DNA from: Planctomycetia bacterium
Lineage (GTDB): Bacteria > Planctomycetota > Brocadiia > Brocadiales > Brocadiaceae
Assembly (NCBI GenBank): GCA_015075005.1
Contig: JABTVC010000002.1
Coordinates: 496,001-560,000 of the forward strand
DNA: 64,000 nucleotides
Direction of reading: 5' to 3'
Of the stretch, positions 37,630-47,525 are shown piece after piece. The notes under the pieces were generated by a model that made no database searches, had not been told where the DNA came from, and was given only the letters and a program-made list of their open reading frames with translations. A program made the position numbers and the translations under genes. Each line of letters starts with the position of its first letter. The stretch's first letter is position 1.

Positions 37630-38397
37630 TTATCTGAAGCTGTGGGAACTGCCGATAAGAAAACTGGTGCCTACATACGTCATTAAAAGTATGATAAATC
37701 CTAAAATAGCCATAGGTGGCTTGTATCGTTTTGCCTCTTGCCAGTAATCCAGATGCAGGCATGTAGCATAAAAAAACCAGATGATGACAGACCAGACGAC
37801 TTTGGCATCCCAGAGGAAATATGATCCCCACGCTACGTATCCCCATAGCCCGCCAAAAATCATCGAAATGGAAAAGATGACAAGCCCATATTGAAAACCT
37901 GAGTCAATAATTTGGTCAAACAATTTCTTTTCTTTTGGTATGAAATAACGCGCAACTGCTGCAGCCATAGCGCTGACCCACATAGCATAACAAAAGAAGG
38001 AAAGGGGAACATGTAATATATACCAAATGGTGAGCATCAACGGCGGGGCGTAACTTAATCCTTTGGGGAAAAGTGCAGCTGCTGCAAAAAAGACGTATCC
38101 AACCCCAAAAAGAGACATACGATAGATACGGCTTTCAATTTTGGAATACATGAGCAATACAATAAAGGTAGCAATAGAAAAACCGTTGAAGGATTCGAAT
38201 TTGTTGGTTAAGGGAAAATACCCTATTGATATGCCACGCACCGTTATAGCTGCACCGTGAAGAACTACCATCCCAAGTAAAACAGGGAAGCGGAGTTTCC
38301 ATCGCGTGAATCCTGTACCCCAGTAAGCGGAGTAAACGATGAAGCAAAGCCAGTATAAAACAACGGACGTTTGGTTGAGAAGGTGTGCAGTATCCAT
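37630..38397 (-). CDS. ccsA: cytochrome c assembly protein CcsA
   Basis: 255 residues, about eight membrane segments, with the tryptophan-rich haem-handling loop WGYVAWGSYFLWDAKVVWS near residue 193 and flanking conserved histidines. This is the CcsA/ResC partner of the ResB-like protein encoded next. Its ATG directly follows the stop of the parvulin lipoprotein gene, so the three genes are probably one operon. Confidence 0.92.
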   Translation of the reverse strand: MDTAHLLNQTSVVLYWLCFIVYSAYWGTGFTRWKLRFPVLLGMVVLHGAAITVRGISIGYFPLTNKFESFNGFSIATFIVLLMYSKIESRIYRMSLFGVGYVFFAAAALFPKGLSYAPPLMLTIWYILHVPLSFFCYAMWVSAMAAAVARYFIPKEKKLFDQIIDSGFQYGLVIFSISMIFGGLWGYVAWGSYFLWDAKVVWSVIIWFFYATCLHLDYWQEAKRYKPPMAILGFIILLMTYVGTSFLIGSSHSFR

Positions 38398-39510
38398 TTA
38401 TTCCAGGGTAATCTCAATCTTTGCTTTTTCCCGCAGATTATTAACAAGATTGTTCATTTCCATTGCAACCAACTCCTCCCGTACCTTGTCCTTTACTTGG
38501 CTGAAACTAACATCTTTGGGAGGAGTCTTTGCGGTAACCTTTATTACGTGATATCCAAATTCCGTCTTAACAGGATCACTCACCTTGCCTACTTCTGTGA
38601 CAAAAGCAACCTTTGCAAAATCTTCTACCATAGCGCCATGACGGGGAAAAGAGCCTAATTCTCCGCCGGTTTTTCCTGTTGGACAGTCAGAATATTTCTT
38701 TGCTAATTCGGCGAAATCAGCGCCCTCATCGAGTTCTTTTTTGATGGATTCTATCTTTGCTTTTGCCTTATCTAGCTCTTCTTGCGCTGTTTTCCCTTTG
38801 GTATCGACTAGTATGTGACTTGCTGTAGCGGTTTCGCCATTAAACTTACTGATATTTTTCATAAAATAATCTTCTATTTTTTTGTCATCGACATCTTTGG
38901 ATACGTAACTTTCAATTGCCGCGGACATATTAATTGCTGTTTTTAATTCATTAATATTGCTGCCTTGAAATTCCAGAAACTGTTCCAATGTTTTGTCTTT
39001 CGTTGACGGGTTGTTTTTGATATTATCCCGCATTTTGGCAATTTCTTTATCTACTACCTCGCCTGGCACTGTTAATTTATTTTCTTCAACGAATTGTCTT
39101 AACAAACTCTGCGTTACAAGTTGTTCAGTAATCTGCTGTTCCATAGAAGTTATTGCAGCAGGATTTACATGGCCTTTAAACCGGTCTAGTATCTTATCGA
39201 GATCCTTCCGCAGTATTTTTTCATTATTAACGGTCGCAATCACTTTATTGGGGTCGGCCTTTTCCTTCTTGCCATGGACACTACTCATACCATGTCCACC
39301 GTACGCGCTGTCTTCCGAAATCGCTCCTGCCGAATGCATTTTTTCTTTGTCTTTCTGATCGAAATTAACATCCTTGTGTATCTTGGCAAAATCCTGTTCT
39401 GCAGACTGACTACTTAATTGCGGATTATTCGATTCGTTTTTTCCGCAGCCACAGACAGACAAAGCAAATAAACTTATAAAAACTAAGAAAACAGTGGTTC
39501 CTTTTATCAT
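38398..39510 (-). CDS. parvulin-type peptidyl-prolyl isomerase lipoprotein (PrsA/SurA-like)
   Basis: 370 residues. A signal peptide ends in a lipobox-like LSVCGC. A SurA-like N-terminal helical region (ITEQLVTQSLLRQFVEENKLTV) leads to a parvulin domain at about 222-330: SHILVDTKGKTAQEELDKAKAKIESIKKELDEGADFAELAKKYS, GELGSFPRHGAMVEDFAKVAF and TEFGYHVIKV. It would help fold exported proteins outside the cytoplasmic membrane. It is the first gene of a unit with ccsA and resB, so apocytochrome folding is a reasonable guess for its role. Confidence 0.9.
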   Translation of the reverse strand: MIKGTTVFLVFISLFALSVCGCGKNESNNPQLSSQSAEQDFAKIHKDVNFDQKDKEKMHSAGAISEDSAYGGHGMSSVHGKKEKADPNKVIATVNNEKILRKDLDKILDRFKGHVNPAAITSMEQQITEQLVTQSLLRQFVEENKLTVPGEVVDKEIAKMRDNIKNNPSTKDKTLEQFLEFQGSNINELKTAINMSAAIESYVSKDVDDKKIEDYFMKNISKFNGETATASHILVDTKGKTAQEELDKAKAKIESIKKELDEGADFAELAKKYSDCPTGKTGGELGSFPRHGAMVEDFAKVAFVTEVGKVSDPVKTEFGYHVIKVTAKTPPKDVSFSQVKDKVREELVAMEMNNLVNNLREKAKIEITLE

Positions 39511-39554
39511 GACTACTCCTTAATTAAGATAATTTTGATCAGAAACAACAAAAA

Positions 39555-39785
39555 CTACAGAGAAGGTGAGGTGTGCGTTCTTCCATAATACTCTGTGATA
39601 AGCTTCAGGAGGTCTTCTTCCTTCAGATTTGAGATGTAGTCTAATGCAATATCAATGAGAAGATCGACTGAAAGCCGCGGATTTTTTGCAGTAATCTGTT
39701 GGAATGCCTCAAAAATTGAGGGACTGATCTCAATTGCTGTTTTTGGTTTAAACACGTGATACTTTAGCAACTTGATATTATTCAT
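39555..39785 (-). CDS. small unrecognised protein (76 residues)
   Basis: A short acidic/basic protein with AIEISPSIFEAFQQIT and a C-terminal helix (SVDLLIDIALDYISNLKEEDLLKLI). I recognise no family. No ribosome binding site is evident before the ATG. It lies upstream of the parvulin gene on the same strand with a 44-bp gap. Codon use is normal, so it is probably real. Confidence 0.5.
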   Translation of the reverse strand: MNNIKLLKYHVFKPKTAIEISPSIFEAFQQITAKNPRLSVDLLIDIALDYISNLKEEDLLKLITEYYGRTHTSPSL

Positions 39786-39881
39786 GTTTTTTAAAACAAT
39801 TCATAAGTTAAATTAGTTCCAGAATTATACAGGTTTTTTTAACGAAAGTATCCCGACACAATTTTATGAAAAATCTTCATA

Positions 39882-39966
39882 TGGGCGAGGTGGGAGTCGA
39901 ACCCACACAACCTTTTATGGTCAAAGGATTTTAAGTCCTTCGTGTCTGCCATTCCACCACTCGCCC
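39882..39966 (-). tRNA. tRNA-Leu (anticodon TAA)
   Basis: Class II tRNA on the minus strand. Acceptor GGGCGAG pairs with CTCGCCC, the anticodon stem AAGGA/TCCTT encloses CTTAAAA with anticodon TAA, and the variable arm is long. No CCA is encoded. It is the second leucine tRNA in the window. Confidence 0.96.
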
Positions 39967-39992
39967 AATGATATATTGGGTTATCGTTCAGC

Positions 39993-40019
39993 CACGAATT
40001 TACACGAATAGGCACGAAT
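39993..40019. repeat. CACGAAT direct repeats between two tRNA genes
   Basis: Three closely spaced CACGAAT units between tRNA-Leu and tRNA-Cys, followed at 40081-40106 by a short inverted motif with TTCGCG. Such ATTCGTG strings are common in noncoding DNA of many bacteria and I give no function. Confidence 0.4.
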
Positions 40020-40123
40020 GAAAGGAAAAAGGACGCAGGTCATTTCTGAAATATTTTCTGTTTGTTCCTGATTCTCTATTCGAATAAATTCGCGTCTATT
40101 CGCGACTTGTATTTTTTTAAAAT

Positions 40124-40196
40124 AGGCGGCTCTGGGATTCGAACCCAGGATAACGGTTTTGCAAACCGTGGCCTTAGTCCACTTGGCGAAGCCGCC
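40124..40196 (-). tRNA. tRNA-Cys (anticodon GCA)
   Basis: Acceptor GGCGGCT pairs with AGCCGCC, the anticodon stem ACGGT/ACCGT encloses TTGCAAA with anticodon GCA, and the T arm has GGTTCGAATCC. No CCA is encoded. Confidence 0.96.
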
Positions 40197-40224
40197 ATCT
40201 TTATCATACCATATCATACCATCT

Positions 40225-40256
40225 AAAAAAAGGGGAAGGTACAAACCTTCCCCTTT
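40225..40256 (-). terminator. intrinsic terminator of the coiled-coil gene
   Basis: On the minus strand GGGGAAGGT, loop TTGT, ACCTTCCCC (9 bp, extendable by three A-T pairs) is followed by seven T. It lies about 40 bp after the stop of the coiled-coil gene and before tRNA-Cys. Confidence 0.85.
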
Positions 40257-40297
40257 ATAAGTCATCTACAACGCCCCATGAAAATCCATGGTACTTT

Positions 40298-41140
40298 CTA
40301 TCTTAAATTTTTCAGGGCCTTTTCCATTCTGGAGAGTAATATGCTTACCTCATCAAGTGCTATTTGTGGTGAGGTAACTCTTTCCCGTAATAAAGCAAAA
40401 GCCTTGTCTAACTCTTCTGCTGAAGGACTCCCTGAGCCCGTGAGAGGGAAATGGGGAGTGGACGTAGAAGAAGTTTCCGGTGTCACCGATGGACCTTCTT
40501 GCTTAATCTTTGCCAATTCTGTCTCTAAAGCCTCTTTTGTCTTTTGAAGCTCGGTGATTGCCTTCTGTTTTTCTGCAAGTTCCTGGTCAGCAATTTTCTT
40601 TGCCTCTGTATAATAAATGAGCTGATTTTTAATTTCGTCCTTACTCCTTTTTACGTCAGCAACTTGTAATTCAAATTTTTCAGACATACCCTTACCCGCT
40701 GCTTCAGCAGCACTAAACTCTGCTGCTAATTTGTTTCTTGTGTCCTCTAATTCGTTAAGTTTATTTTGCTGTTCCTGGATTGTCTTTTGTAGACCATTTA
40801 TCTGAACCCCAACAGCCACCTTGATGGCGCCGAAGGTATCAATCTCTTTTTGCAATGCGGCCACCTTTGTAGCCAAACCTTCTTTTTCCGCAGCGCAGGC
40901 AGTAAACTTATCTTCAATTTCCTTCTTTGCAATCTGGGTCTTGTCTAAACTTTCCATCATTTCAGGAACTTTTAAGACTTCTTTACGCCCGGCACTCAGC
41001 TGCCTTTCAAGACCGTGCACCCGCTCCTTTTGCAACCGGTATTTTTCGGTAACGGAAACTCCAAAACCAACACACAGCAGTCCAAAAAGACCTACCAATA
41101 CTACCATAATTGCCTTTGCTTTCGTGTTGCAACTTGACAT
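40298..41140 (-). CDS. membrane-anchored coiled-coil protein, unrecognised
   Basis: 280 residues: a short N-terminal cytoplasmic part, one membrane segment at about 11-30 (AIMVVLVGLFGLLCVGFGV), then almost continuous heptad-patterned coiled coil to residue ~215, a proline/serine/threonine-rich linker (VTPETSSTSTPHFPLTGSG) and a final helix. No enzyme motif is visible. Orientation suggests an envelope-spanning tether or structural protein. It has its own terminator and faces away from dnaE. Confidence 0.7.
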   Translation of the reverse strand: MSSCNTKAKAIMVVLVGLFGLLCVGFGVSVTEKYRLQKERVHGLERQLSAGRKEVLKVPEMMESLDKTQIAKKEIEDKFTACAAEKEGLATKVAALQKEIDTFGAIKVAVGVQINGLQKTIQEQQNKLNELEDTRNKLAAEFSAAEAAGKGMSEKFELQVADVKRSKDEIKNQLIYYTEAKKIADQELAEKQKAITELQKTKEALETELAKIKQEGPSVTPETSSTSTPHFPLTGSGSPSAEELDKAFALLRERVTSPQIALDEVSILLSRMEKALKNLR

Positions 41141-41395
41141 ACAATACCCCCTTTTGGTGTACTTTGGTTAAGTTTTTAAATTTTGTTTATGCTTTAATTA
41201 AGAATATTCAAAAGATATTTTAGAAAACTTAAGACGTATAAATAATAGCAAAATATAAATTTAGTTTCAAGTAAAATTGTTGTTGTCGGGTTGTTATAAA
41301 GAATTGACCTTGATTTTTTGAAAGATATGTTACAATTCACCATTATCATAATCATATTACACTGTAAAAACATCTTTTTTTGAAAATTTCTGAAA

Positions 41396-44300
41396 ATGAG
41401 CACAGATACATTTATTCACCTTCACGTGCACAGTGAGTACAGCCTTCTTGATGGCGCTTGCAAGATTAGTGATCTCGTTGATAAAGCCATTCAGCTGAAC
41501 ATGCCTGCCCTTGCCCTGACAGACCACGGAAACATGTTTGGCGCTGTGGAATTTTATGAGGCGGCAAAGTCCAGGGGAATAAAGCCCATTTTAGGCTATG
41601 AAGCATATGTGGCGCAGGGCAGTCGTTTGGATAAAGAGTCGAAAAACGGAAAGGAAACGATCAGCCATATTACCCTCCTGGCAGAAAATAACGAAGGTTA
41701 TCGCAATCTTTTAAAGCTTACGACATCAGCATACCTGGATGGCTTTTACTATAAACCGAGGATCGATAAGGCGCTTCTCAAGACACATTCCGGAGGTCTT
41801 ATTTGTCTCAGTGGCTGTATGACCTCGGAAATCAATCGTTATTTGGTAAAAAATCGCTTAGAAGAGGCAGAGAAGGTCGCAAAGGAGTACAGGGATATTT
41901 TCGGTACTGATCGTTTTTATTTAGAAATCCAAAACAATGGGATCGACCAGCAATCAAGATTGGTATCAGAGGCATCGGAGATAGGGAGGAAATTAGGCAT
42001 CCCTCTTGTCGCGACGAATGACATACATTACATGAATATGGATGATGCCACTGCTCACGATGCACTCCTGTGTATCAATACGGGAAAGCACCTGTCAGAC
42101 GTCCAAAGGATGCGCTTCGGAACAAATGAATTTTATTTTAAGAATTTCCAGGAAATGCATACCGTTTTTCAGCACATACCGGAAGCCCTTGAAAATACTT
42201 TGAAAATTGCCGCACGCTGTAACGTAGAAATGTCCTTTGGAAAGATGCACCTGCCAAAATTCACGGCACCAGAAGACCTGTCCAATAGCACCTATCTGAG
42301 AAAGCTTTGCGAAGAGGGGGTAATTCAAAAATATGGTGCAATCACACAAAAGATTCGCGAGCGTCTTGATTATGAGCTTAAGGTTATCGAGAGCACGGGC
42401 TTTGTGGATTATTTTTTGATTGTCTGGGACTTTATTCATTTTGCTGTGCAACAACGTATCCCTGCCACGGGTCGTGGTTCAGGGGCAGGCAGCCTGGTTG
42501 CTTACGTATTACACATTACGAATATTGACCCGATTGAAAATGATTTGCTGTTTGAAAGATTTCTGAATGCAGAGAGAATCTCTATGCCCGATCTGGATAT
42601 TGATTTCTGTGCGGAAGGCCGTGAAAAGGTTATCCAGTATGTCAGGGAAAAGTACGGAGGCAACAGTAACGTTGCCCAGATTATTACCTTTGGAACAATG
42701 AAGGCAAAGGCCGTCATCCGTGATGTGGGACGGGTGATGAATATACCTCTTTCTGAAGTGAACAAGGTGGCTAAGCTTATTCCCAACACGCTTAATATAA
42801 CCTTAAAACAGGCACTGGAGCAGGAACCTGCATTGAAGGCCTTATATGAAAACGAAAAACATATCCATGAATTGTTTGATATTTCCAAAAAGCTTGAGGG
42901 ATTATGTCGTCACGCCTCAGTGCATGCGGCAGGTATCGTAATTTCAGACGAACCGTTAACCGAGTATGTCCCGTTGGCAAAAAGTGGAGACGTGGTTACA
43001 ACACAATTTTATGATGAAATATTAGTAGATAAACTCGGGTTGCTGAAGGCCGATTTCCTTGGTGTCCGGAAATTAACCGTCATCGATAAAGCCCTTAAGT
43101 TGATTCGGGAAACTACGGGAGAGGATATCGATCTCACAAAGATTCCCATGGACGACAGGAAAACTTATGAATTGTTATCCCGTGGGGATGTGAAAGGGGT
43201 CTTTCAGGTAGAAACCAGCCGGGGATTTAAGGAGTTGTTAAAAAAACTAAAACCAGACACATTTGCAGACATCTTGCCGCTGGTGGCCTTATACAGACCT
43301 GGTCCATTGCAAAGCGGAATGGTAGATTCCTTTATTAACAGGAAACACGGGAGAGAAGAGGTCGCCTATCTTCATCCTTCCCTTGAGCCAATCCTGAGAG
43401 AGACCTACGGAGTGATCTTGTATCAGGAGCAGGTCATGCGTATTGCCAATCGTTTAGCTGGATTTTCCCTGAATCAGGCAGACAACCTTCGTAAGGCAAT
43501 GGGAAAAAAGAAGCCGGAGATTATGGCAAAATTCAAAGACCAGTTTATCAACGGTGCCACGGCCAATGGAATCCCAAAAGAGAGTGCCACGAGTATATTC
43601 GAGTTAATGGAATACTTTGCAGGATATGGTTTTAATAAGTCCCACTCCGCTGCTTACGCGGTAATCACATACCAAACGGCTTATCTGAAGACAAATTATC
43701 CGGTTCAGTACATGGTTGCACAGCTCAGTTGTGAAAAACAAAACATGGATAAGATTGTAGACTATATTGAAGATTGCCGTCACATGGACATTGCCGTGAT
43801 TCCGCCCGATGTGAATGAGAGCCAAAACGACTTTACCATTTCCCAGGAAAACAAGATACGGTTTGGGTTGGGGGCTATCAAAAATGTAGGTGATAAAGCC
43901 ATCGAGTCCATCATACAATCCCGGGAAAAAGGAGGCAAGTACACTTCAGTCCTGGATTTATGTAAACGGGTTGATTTGCGTGTCGTCAATAAGCAGGTCA
44001 TCGAGTCTTTAATCAAATCCGGGTCGCTGGACTCATTGCATGACAATAGGGCAAAGCTGCTTGCCGGACTCGATATGGCTATGCAATTAGGGGGTATCGC
44101 AAGCAAAGAAAGGCGGAAAGGCCAAAAATCCCTGTTTGATCTGGGCAGCGAACTGGATACCACAGGGAAAGGAGATATGGGGACAGAGATTGCCGTGGAC
44201 CGATGGTCTGAAAAGGAGATACTCCAGGCAGAGAAGGAAAGCCTGGGTTTCTATTTGAGTTCGCATCCCCTGAATGCCTTTAAGCAAAAGATTAAACAGT

Positions 44301-44866
44301 TGTCTACCGCGTCTTCCGCAGACATATCCGAACACGCGGATGGTGAAGAAGTAATAATAGGGGGTATCATCACTAACCTGAAGCCAAGTGTGACGAAGCG
44401 GGGCGATCCCATGATGTATATTACCCTGGAAGACTTGAAAGGTGCGGCTGAATGTGTTGTATTTAGCAAGGAAATAAAGGCATATCAGGCACTCTTAACT
44501 ATAGACGAGGTTGTCTTTGTAAAGGGACAGATCGGTTTCCAGGGTACTGCCCCATCCATCCGGATAAAAGAGGTTATAGCAGAAAGGGATGCATTAAAGC
44601 GTTTGACCAAATGCGTAACGATACGATGTAATGCATCTGATTTTGACGAATCAAAATTAATACAGCTTAAGGAAGCTATCAAGAAACACAGCGGTACCTG
44701 CCCAATTTTCCTGGAAATTTCCACACCTAACCAGGGCAACGTTTACATCAAAATCTCCAGTCAATATTTCGTGTCCGCAAAAGATGATTTTTTGTCATGT
44801 GCGAAAGAACTCTTTGGTTCAGAGGCGCTCAGGCTTAATCAAACAGAAATACTTGTAATGGTTTAA
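41396..44866 (+). CDS. dnaE: DNA polymerase III subunit alpha
   Basis: The replicative polymerase, 1156 residues, DnaE1-like. The PHP domain opens with FIHLHVHSEYSLLDGACKI; the catalytic aspartates lie in MPDLDIDFCAEGREKVIQYV (about 397-416); palm and fingers include ATGRGSGAGSLVAYVL, GVILYQEQVMRIA and KSHSAAYAVITYQTAYLK; a helix-hairpin-helix and an OB-fold (IIGGIITNLKPSVTKRGDPM) follow. The frame is intact. A weak promoter (TTGACC near 41304) may lie upstream. Confidence 0.97.
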   Translation: MSTDTFIHLHVHSEYSLLDGACKISDLVDKAIQLNMPALALTDHGNMFGAVEFYEAAKSRGIKPILGYEAYVAQGSRLDKESKNGKETISHITLLAENNEGYRNLLKLTTSAYLDGFYYKPRIDKALLKTHSGGLICLSGCMTSEINRYLVKNRLEEAEKVAKEYRDIFGTDRFYLEIQNNGIDQQSRLVSEASEIGRKLGIPLVATNDIHYMNMDDATAHDALLCINTGKHLSDVQRMRFGTNEFYFKNFQEMHTVFQHIPEALENTLKIAARCNVEMSFGKMHLPKFTAPEDLSNSTYLRKLCEEGVIQKYGAITQKIRERLDYELKVIESTGFVDYFLIVWDFIHFAVQQRIPATGRGSGAGSLVAYVLHITNIDPIENDLLFERFLNAERISMPDLDIDFCAEGREKVIQYVREKYGGNSNVAQIITFGTMKAKAVIRDVGRVMNIPLSEVNKVAKLIPNTLNITLKQALEQEPALKALYENEKHIHELFDISKKLEGLCRHASVHAAGIVISDEPLTEYVPLAKSGDVVTTQFYDEILVDKLGLLKADFLGVRKLTVIDKALKLIRETTGEDIDLTKIPMDDRKTYELLSRGDVKGVFQVETSRGFKELLKKLKPDTFADILPLVALYRPGPLQSGMVDSFINRKHGREEVAYLHPSLEPILRETYGVILYQEQVMRIANRLAGFSLNQADNLRKAMGKKKPEIMAKFKDQFINGATANGIPKESATSIFELMEYFAGYGFNKSHSAAYAVITYQTAYLKTNYPVQYMVAQLSCEKQNMDKIVDYIEDCRHMDIAVIPPDVNESQNDFTISQENKIRFGLGAIKNVGDKAIESIIQSREKGGKYTSVLDLCKRVDLRVVNKQVIESLIKSGSLDSLHDNRAKLLAGLDMAMQLGGIASKERRKGQKSLFDLGSELDTTGKGDMGTEIAVDRWSEKEILQAEKESLGFYLSSHPLNAFKQKIKQLSTASSADISEHADGEEVIIGGIITNLKPSVTKRGDPMMYITLEDLKGAAECVVFSKEIKAYQALLTIDEVVFVKGQIGFQGTAPSIRIKEVIAERDALKRLTKCVTIRCNASDFDESKLIQLKEAIKKHSGTCPIFLEISTPNQGNVYIKISSQYFVSAKDDFLSCAKELFGSEALRLNQTEILVMV

Positions 44867-45107
44867 AAGGCTCTCATTGGTCGTACTTGCGTAACTATCT
44901 GGTGGTTTCCTGAATAGTTTCCCCTCGTTTTGAAGTGCGGACATGAGGTTAGGGTAAAAAAACGAGAAAATTACAGGAAAAGAAAAAAATTTAAATTTCC
45001 TTGAAAGACTTACAAATCCAAGTAAAATGGATAACGCCTCATGTGATTGTTCAAGGTTAAGTTTTATATCGTGTACTATTGTATTTTTCTCATAAGCAAA
45101 GCACGCC

Positions 45108-46844
45108 ATGATAAAAAGGTGGGTATTTCCCCCTCCTAATAAGCCTCTCCAGACAGAGATTGCCAGCAAACTCAAAATATCACACGTGCTGGCTCAGGTT
45201 CTTATCAATCGCGGGATTACAGATGTTGCATCCGCCAGAAGCTTTCTCCAGCCACAAATTGGGGCACTGGGAGACCCCTCTCTTCTCCCCGGCATTGAAA
45301 AAGCATCTATTCGTATCAACGAGGCCATACGCAGGGGAGAAAGGATCGTCATCTATGGGGATTATGATGTTGATGGCCTGTCGGCTACAGCGCTTATGTA
45401 CCGGTGTTTAAAATTGGTAGGGGCACAGGTAAGTTACTATATCCCTGAGAGGCTGGAAGAGGGGTATGGTTTAAATGCGGACGCAATTAAAAAACTGAAG
45501 GAAGCAGGGGCAGACGTTATTCTGACGGTAGACTGTGGTATCAATGCCTGCCGTGAGGCAGATATTGCCCGTACGTATGGCATTGACCTGATTATTACCG
45601 ACCATCATCGCCCCGGCCAGGAAATACCCAATGCTTTTGCCGTAATCAATCCAAAATTACATGCATCACACCATGTTTTTCGTGATCTCTCCGGTGTCGG
45701 TATTGCCTTTAAGCTGGCGTGGGCTATCGGGCAGCATTTTTCACCACAGAAGAAGGTATCTGCTGTGTTCAAGGATTTCCTGTTGAGCGCAGTCGGATTG
45801 GTTGCGCTGGGGACGATTGCTGATGTGGTACCGCTCCTGGGTGAAAACCGTATCATTACCAAATATGGGCTAAGCGCATTGCAATATACCGAAATTCCCG
45901 GATTGCGTGCGCTTCTCGATGGGGCAGATATTTCCCATGTAAATCTGGATGCCTTTCACGTAGGGTATCGTTTGGGACCTCGGCTAAACGCCCCGGGGCG
46001 CATGGGGAAAGCAGGCATTGTCGTTGAACTGTTGACTACCACCTGCAAGGAAAGAGCGGTAGAAATTGCTAATTTTCTGGAACAGGAGAATAAAAGAAGA
46101 CAGGAGGTTCAAGTTGATATCCTGGCTTCCGCCAGGAAAAAAGTGATGCATGAAATAAATCTGGATGAAACTGCGGCCATTGTGTTGGCTGATCAGGCAT
46201 GGCATCCGGGGATTGTTGGGATTATTGCCTCAAAAATTGTAGAGGAATTTAACCGCCCTACGGTAATGATTGCGATTGCTGATGCTATTGGTCATGGTTC
46301 TGCGCGTTCCATTCCTTCATTCCATATCCTGGAGGCACTGGAAAGTTGCAAGAACAGGTTACTTTCTGTGGGTGGGCATGCACAGGCTGCAGGTTTAAAG
46401 ATACACCCTGACAATATCAACGAATTTCGCGAGATGCTCAATAGTGCGACATCTCAAAGGTTGTGCAAGACGGATTTGATACCCGTCTTGAATATTGATG
46501 CCGAGGTTCCGTTCTCTATGTTATCGAAAGCGTTGGTGACGGAGCTGGCACGCCTGTCACCTCACGGTGAAGGGAACCCCCTCCCTTTATTTGCAGCCAC
46601 GAATCTAAAGATTGCCGGACAGCCGCGCCGCATTGGTTCGAAGGGACAGCATCTGAGCTTCTATGCCAAGCAGGGAGACTTTGCTATCAGGGCGGTTGCC
46701 TTTGGTATGGGAGATCACATAGACAGGCTAAGGCAAAACGGAAGAACGTGTTCCCTTGCCTTTGCGGTAAAAATAAATAATTGGATGGATAATGCGCAGT
46801 TGGAGCTTGAGGTTAAAGACGTAAAATTTAAAGATGAAGAATGA
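45108..46844 (+). CDS. recJ: single-stranded-DNA-specific exonuclease RecJ
   Basis: RecJ degrades ssDNA 5' to 3' in recombination and repair. The 578 residues have the DHH motifs YGDYDVDGLSA (83-93), VDCGIN (141-146) and TDHHRPG (D165, H166, H167), then the DHHA1 domain with LADQAWHPGIVGIIASKI and GGHAQAAGLKI, and the C-terminal OB-like region. A 240-bp gap separates it from dnaE. Confidence 0.96.
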   Translation: MIKRWVFPPPNKPLQTEIASKLKISHVLAQVLINRGITDVASARSFLQPQIGALGDPSLLPGIEKASIRINEAIRRGERIVIYGDYDVDGLSATALMYRCLKLVGAQVSYYIPERLEEGYGLNADAIKKLKEAGADVILTVDCGINACREADIARTYGIDLIITDHHRPGQEIPNAFAVINPKLHASHHVFRDLSGVGIAFKLAWAIGQHFSPQKKVSAVFKDFLLSAVGLVALGTIADVVPLLGENRIITKYGLSALQYTEIPGLRALLDGADISHVNLDAFHVGYRLGPRLNAPGRMGKAGIVVELLTTTCKERAVEIANFLEQENKRRQEVQVDILASARKKVMHEINLDETAAIVLADQAWHPGIVGIIASKIVEEFNRPTVMIAIADAIGHGSARSIPSFHILEALESCKNRLLSVGGHAQAAGLKIHPDNINEFREMLNSATSQRLCKTDLIPVLNIDAEVPFSMLSKALVTELARLSPHGEGNPLPLFAATNLKIAGQPRRIGSKGQHLSFYAKQGDFAIRAVAFGMGDHIDRLRQNGRTCSLAFAVKINNWMDNAQLELEVKDVKFKDEE

Positions 46845-47146
46845 ATACTATCGATATCCCAAAGGAGTGGGATCTGGTCGCTGAGCGCATAAAGCAGACA
46901 AAACTATTATTTGTGGTCAGCAAAACTCTTCCTGGTCTTTCGCAGCAACGGTGTGATAGCCACAGTCTTCAGCCTGCACTGGCCGCTCGGTATTCAGGAA
47001 TTACATGGAAATGCTTCTTTTTCCCGGAATGCTTTCGACACCTTTTTTGTTGGGAGTATTCCCGATTTTTTACATATTCATCTAAGGTCAACTGTTCCTT
47101 AGCATTCGAAAAAGTTCATCCTTCAGGAAAAGCCGCCGTTTTTTAA
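46841..47146 (+). CDS. ORF coupled to recJ, possibly frame-broken
   Basis: The ATG overlaps the recJ stop (ATGA), suggesting coupling. The first ~33 residues (MNTIDIPKEWDLVAERIKQ, TKLLFVV) look like protein; after that the composition becomes odd (Cys/Phe-rich), while another frame (46911-47102) gives a more ordinary sequence ending FVGSIPDFLHIHLRSTVP. A single indel near 46915-46940 may have split one short gene of about 85 residues. I recognise no family. Its 3' end overlaps the convergent DUF465 gene. Confidence 0.35.
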   Translation: MNTIDIPKEWDLVAERIKQTKLLFVVSKTLPGLSQQRCDSHSLQPALAARYSGITWKCFFFPECFRHLFCWEYSRFFTYSSKVNCSLAFEKVHPSGKAAVF

Positions 47147-47327
47147 GTTCCTCTGTCGCCTCGTCTGACCTTGGTTCAATATTATTTTCAACCCGATAAA
47201 CTTCTTTGTCAAGATTATGGTAGTCGTCAAAAAGCTTTTTAAAGTGACCATCAGTCATCTTCAGGTTATGAATCTTTTCACGATATTCGGGAAATTCATG
47301 AACAAGGCCGTGATGTTCGTTTTGCAT
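47088..47327 (-). CDS. DUF465 (YdcH-like) protein
   Basis: 79 residues, the usual DUF465 size, with HEFPEYREKIHNLKMTDGHFKKLFDDYHNLDKEVYRVE and LKKRRLFLKDELFRML. These small helical-hairpin proteins are widespread with no firm function. A gagacac-type ribosome binding site (aaggagacact) precedes the ATG. The end overlaps the convergent recJ-linked ORF. Confidence 0.85.
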   Translation of the reverse strand: MQNEHHGLVHEFPEYREKIHNLKMTDGHFKKLFDDYHNLDKEVYRVENNIEPRSDEATEELKKRRLFLKDELFRMLRNS

Positions 47328-47525
47328 AGAGTGTCTCCTTATATAAGACGAGAGGATAATAGTTCTTACTATAAATTATCATGAGAAATAACAGAAGGGC
47401 ATTATACAGGGCATTGTCAGTTTTTCCAAATTATTTCCTTCGTGAAAATTAAATTGGGTGTATTGATTGTTAGTCATGCTTGTTTCTTATTCAGTTACCT
47501 TGTCAAATAGAGAACGAAGCACTTT

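Noticed and set aside
39981..40265. 94-residue open frame on the minus strand
   Set aside because: It runs straight through tRNA-Cys and the terminator at 40225-40256, so it is not a gene.
41304..41336. Promoter for dnaE (TTGACC with TATGTT or TACAAT)
   Set aside because: Either the spacing or the -10 match is poor; too uncertain to list.
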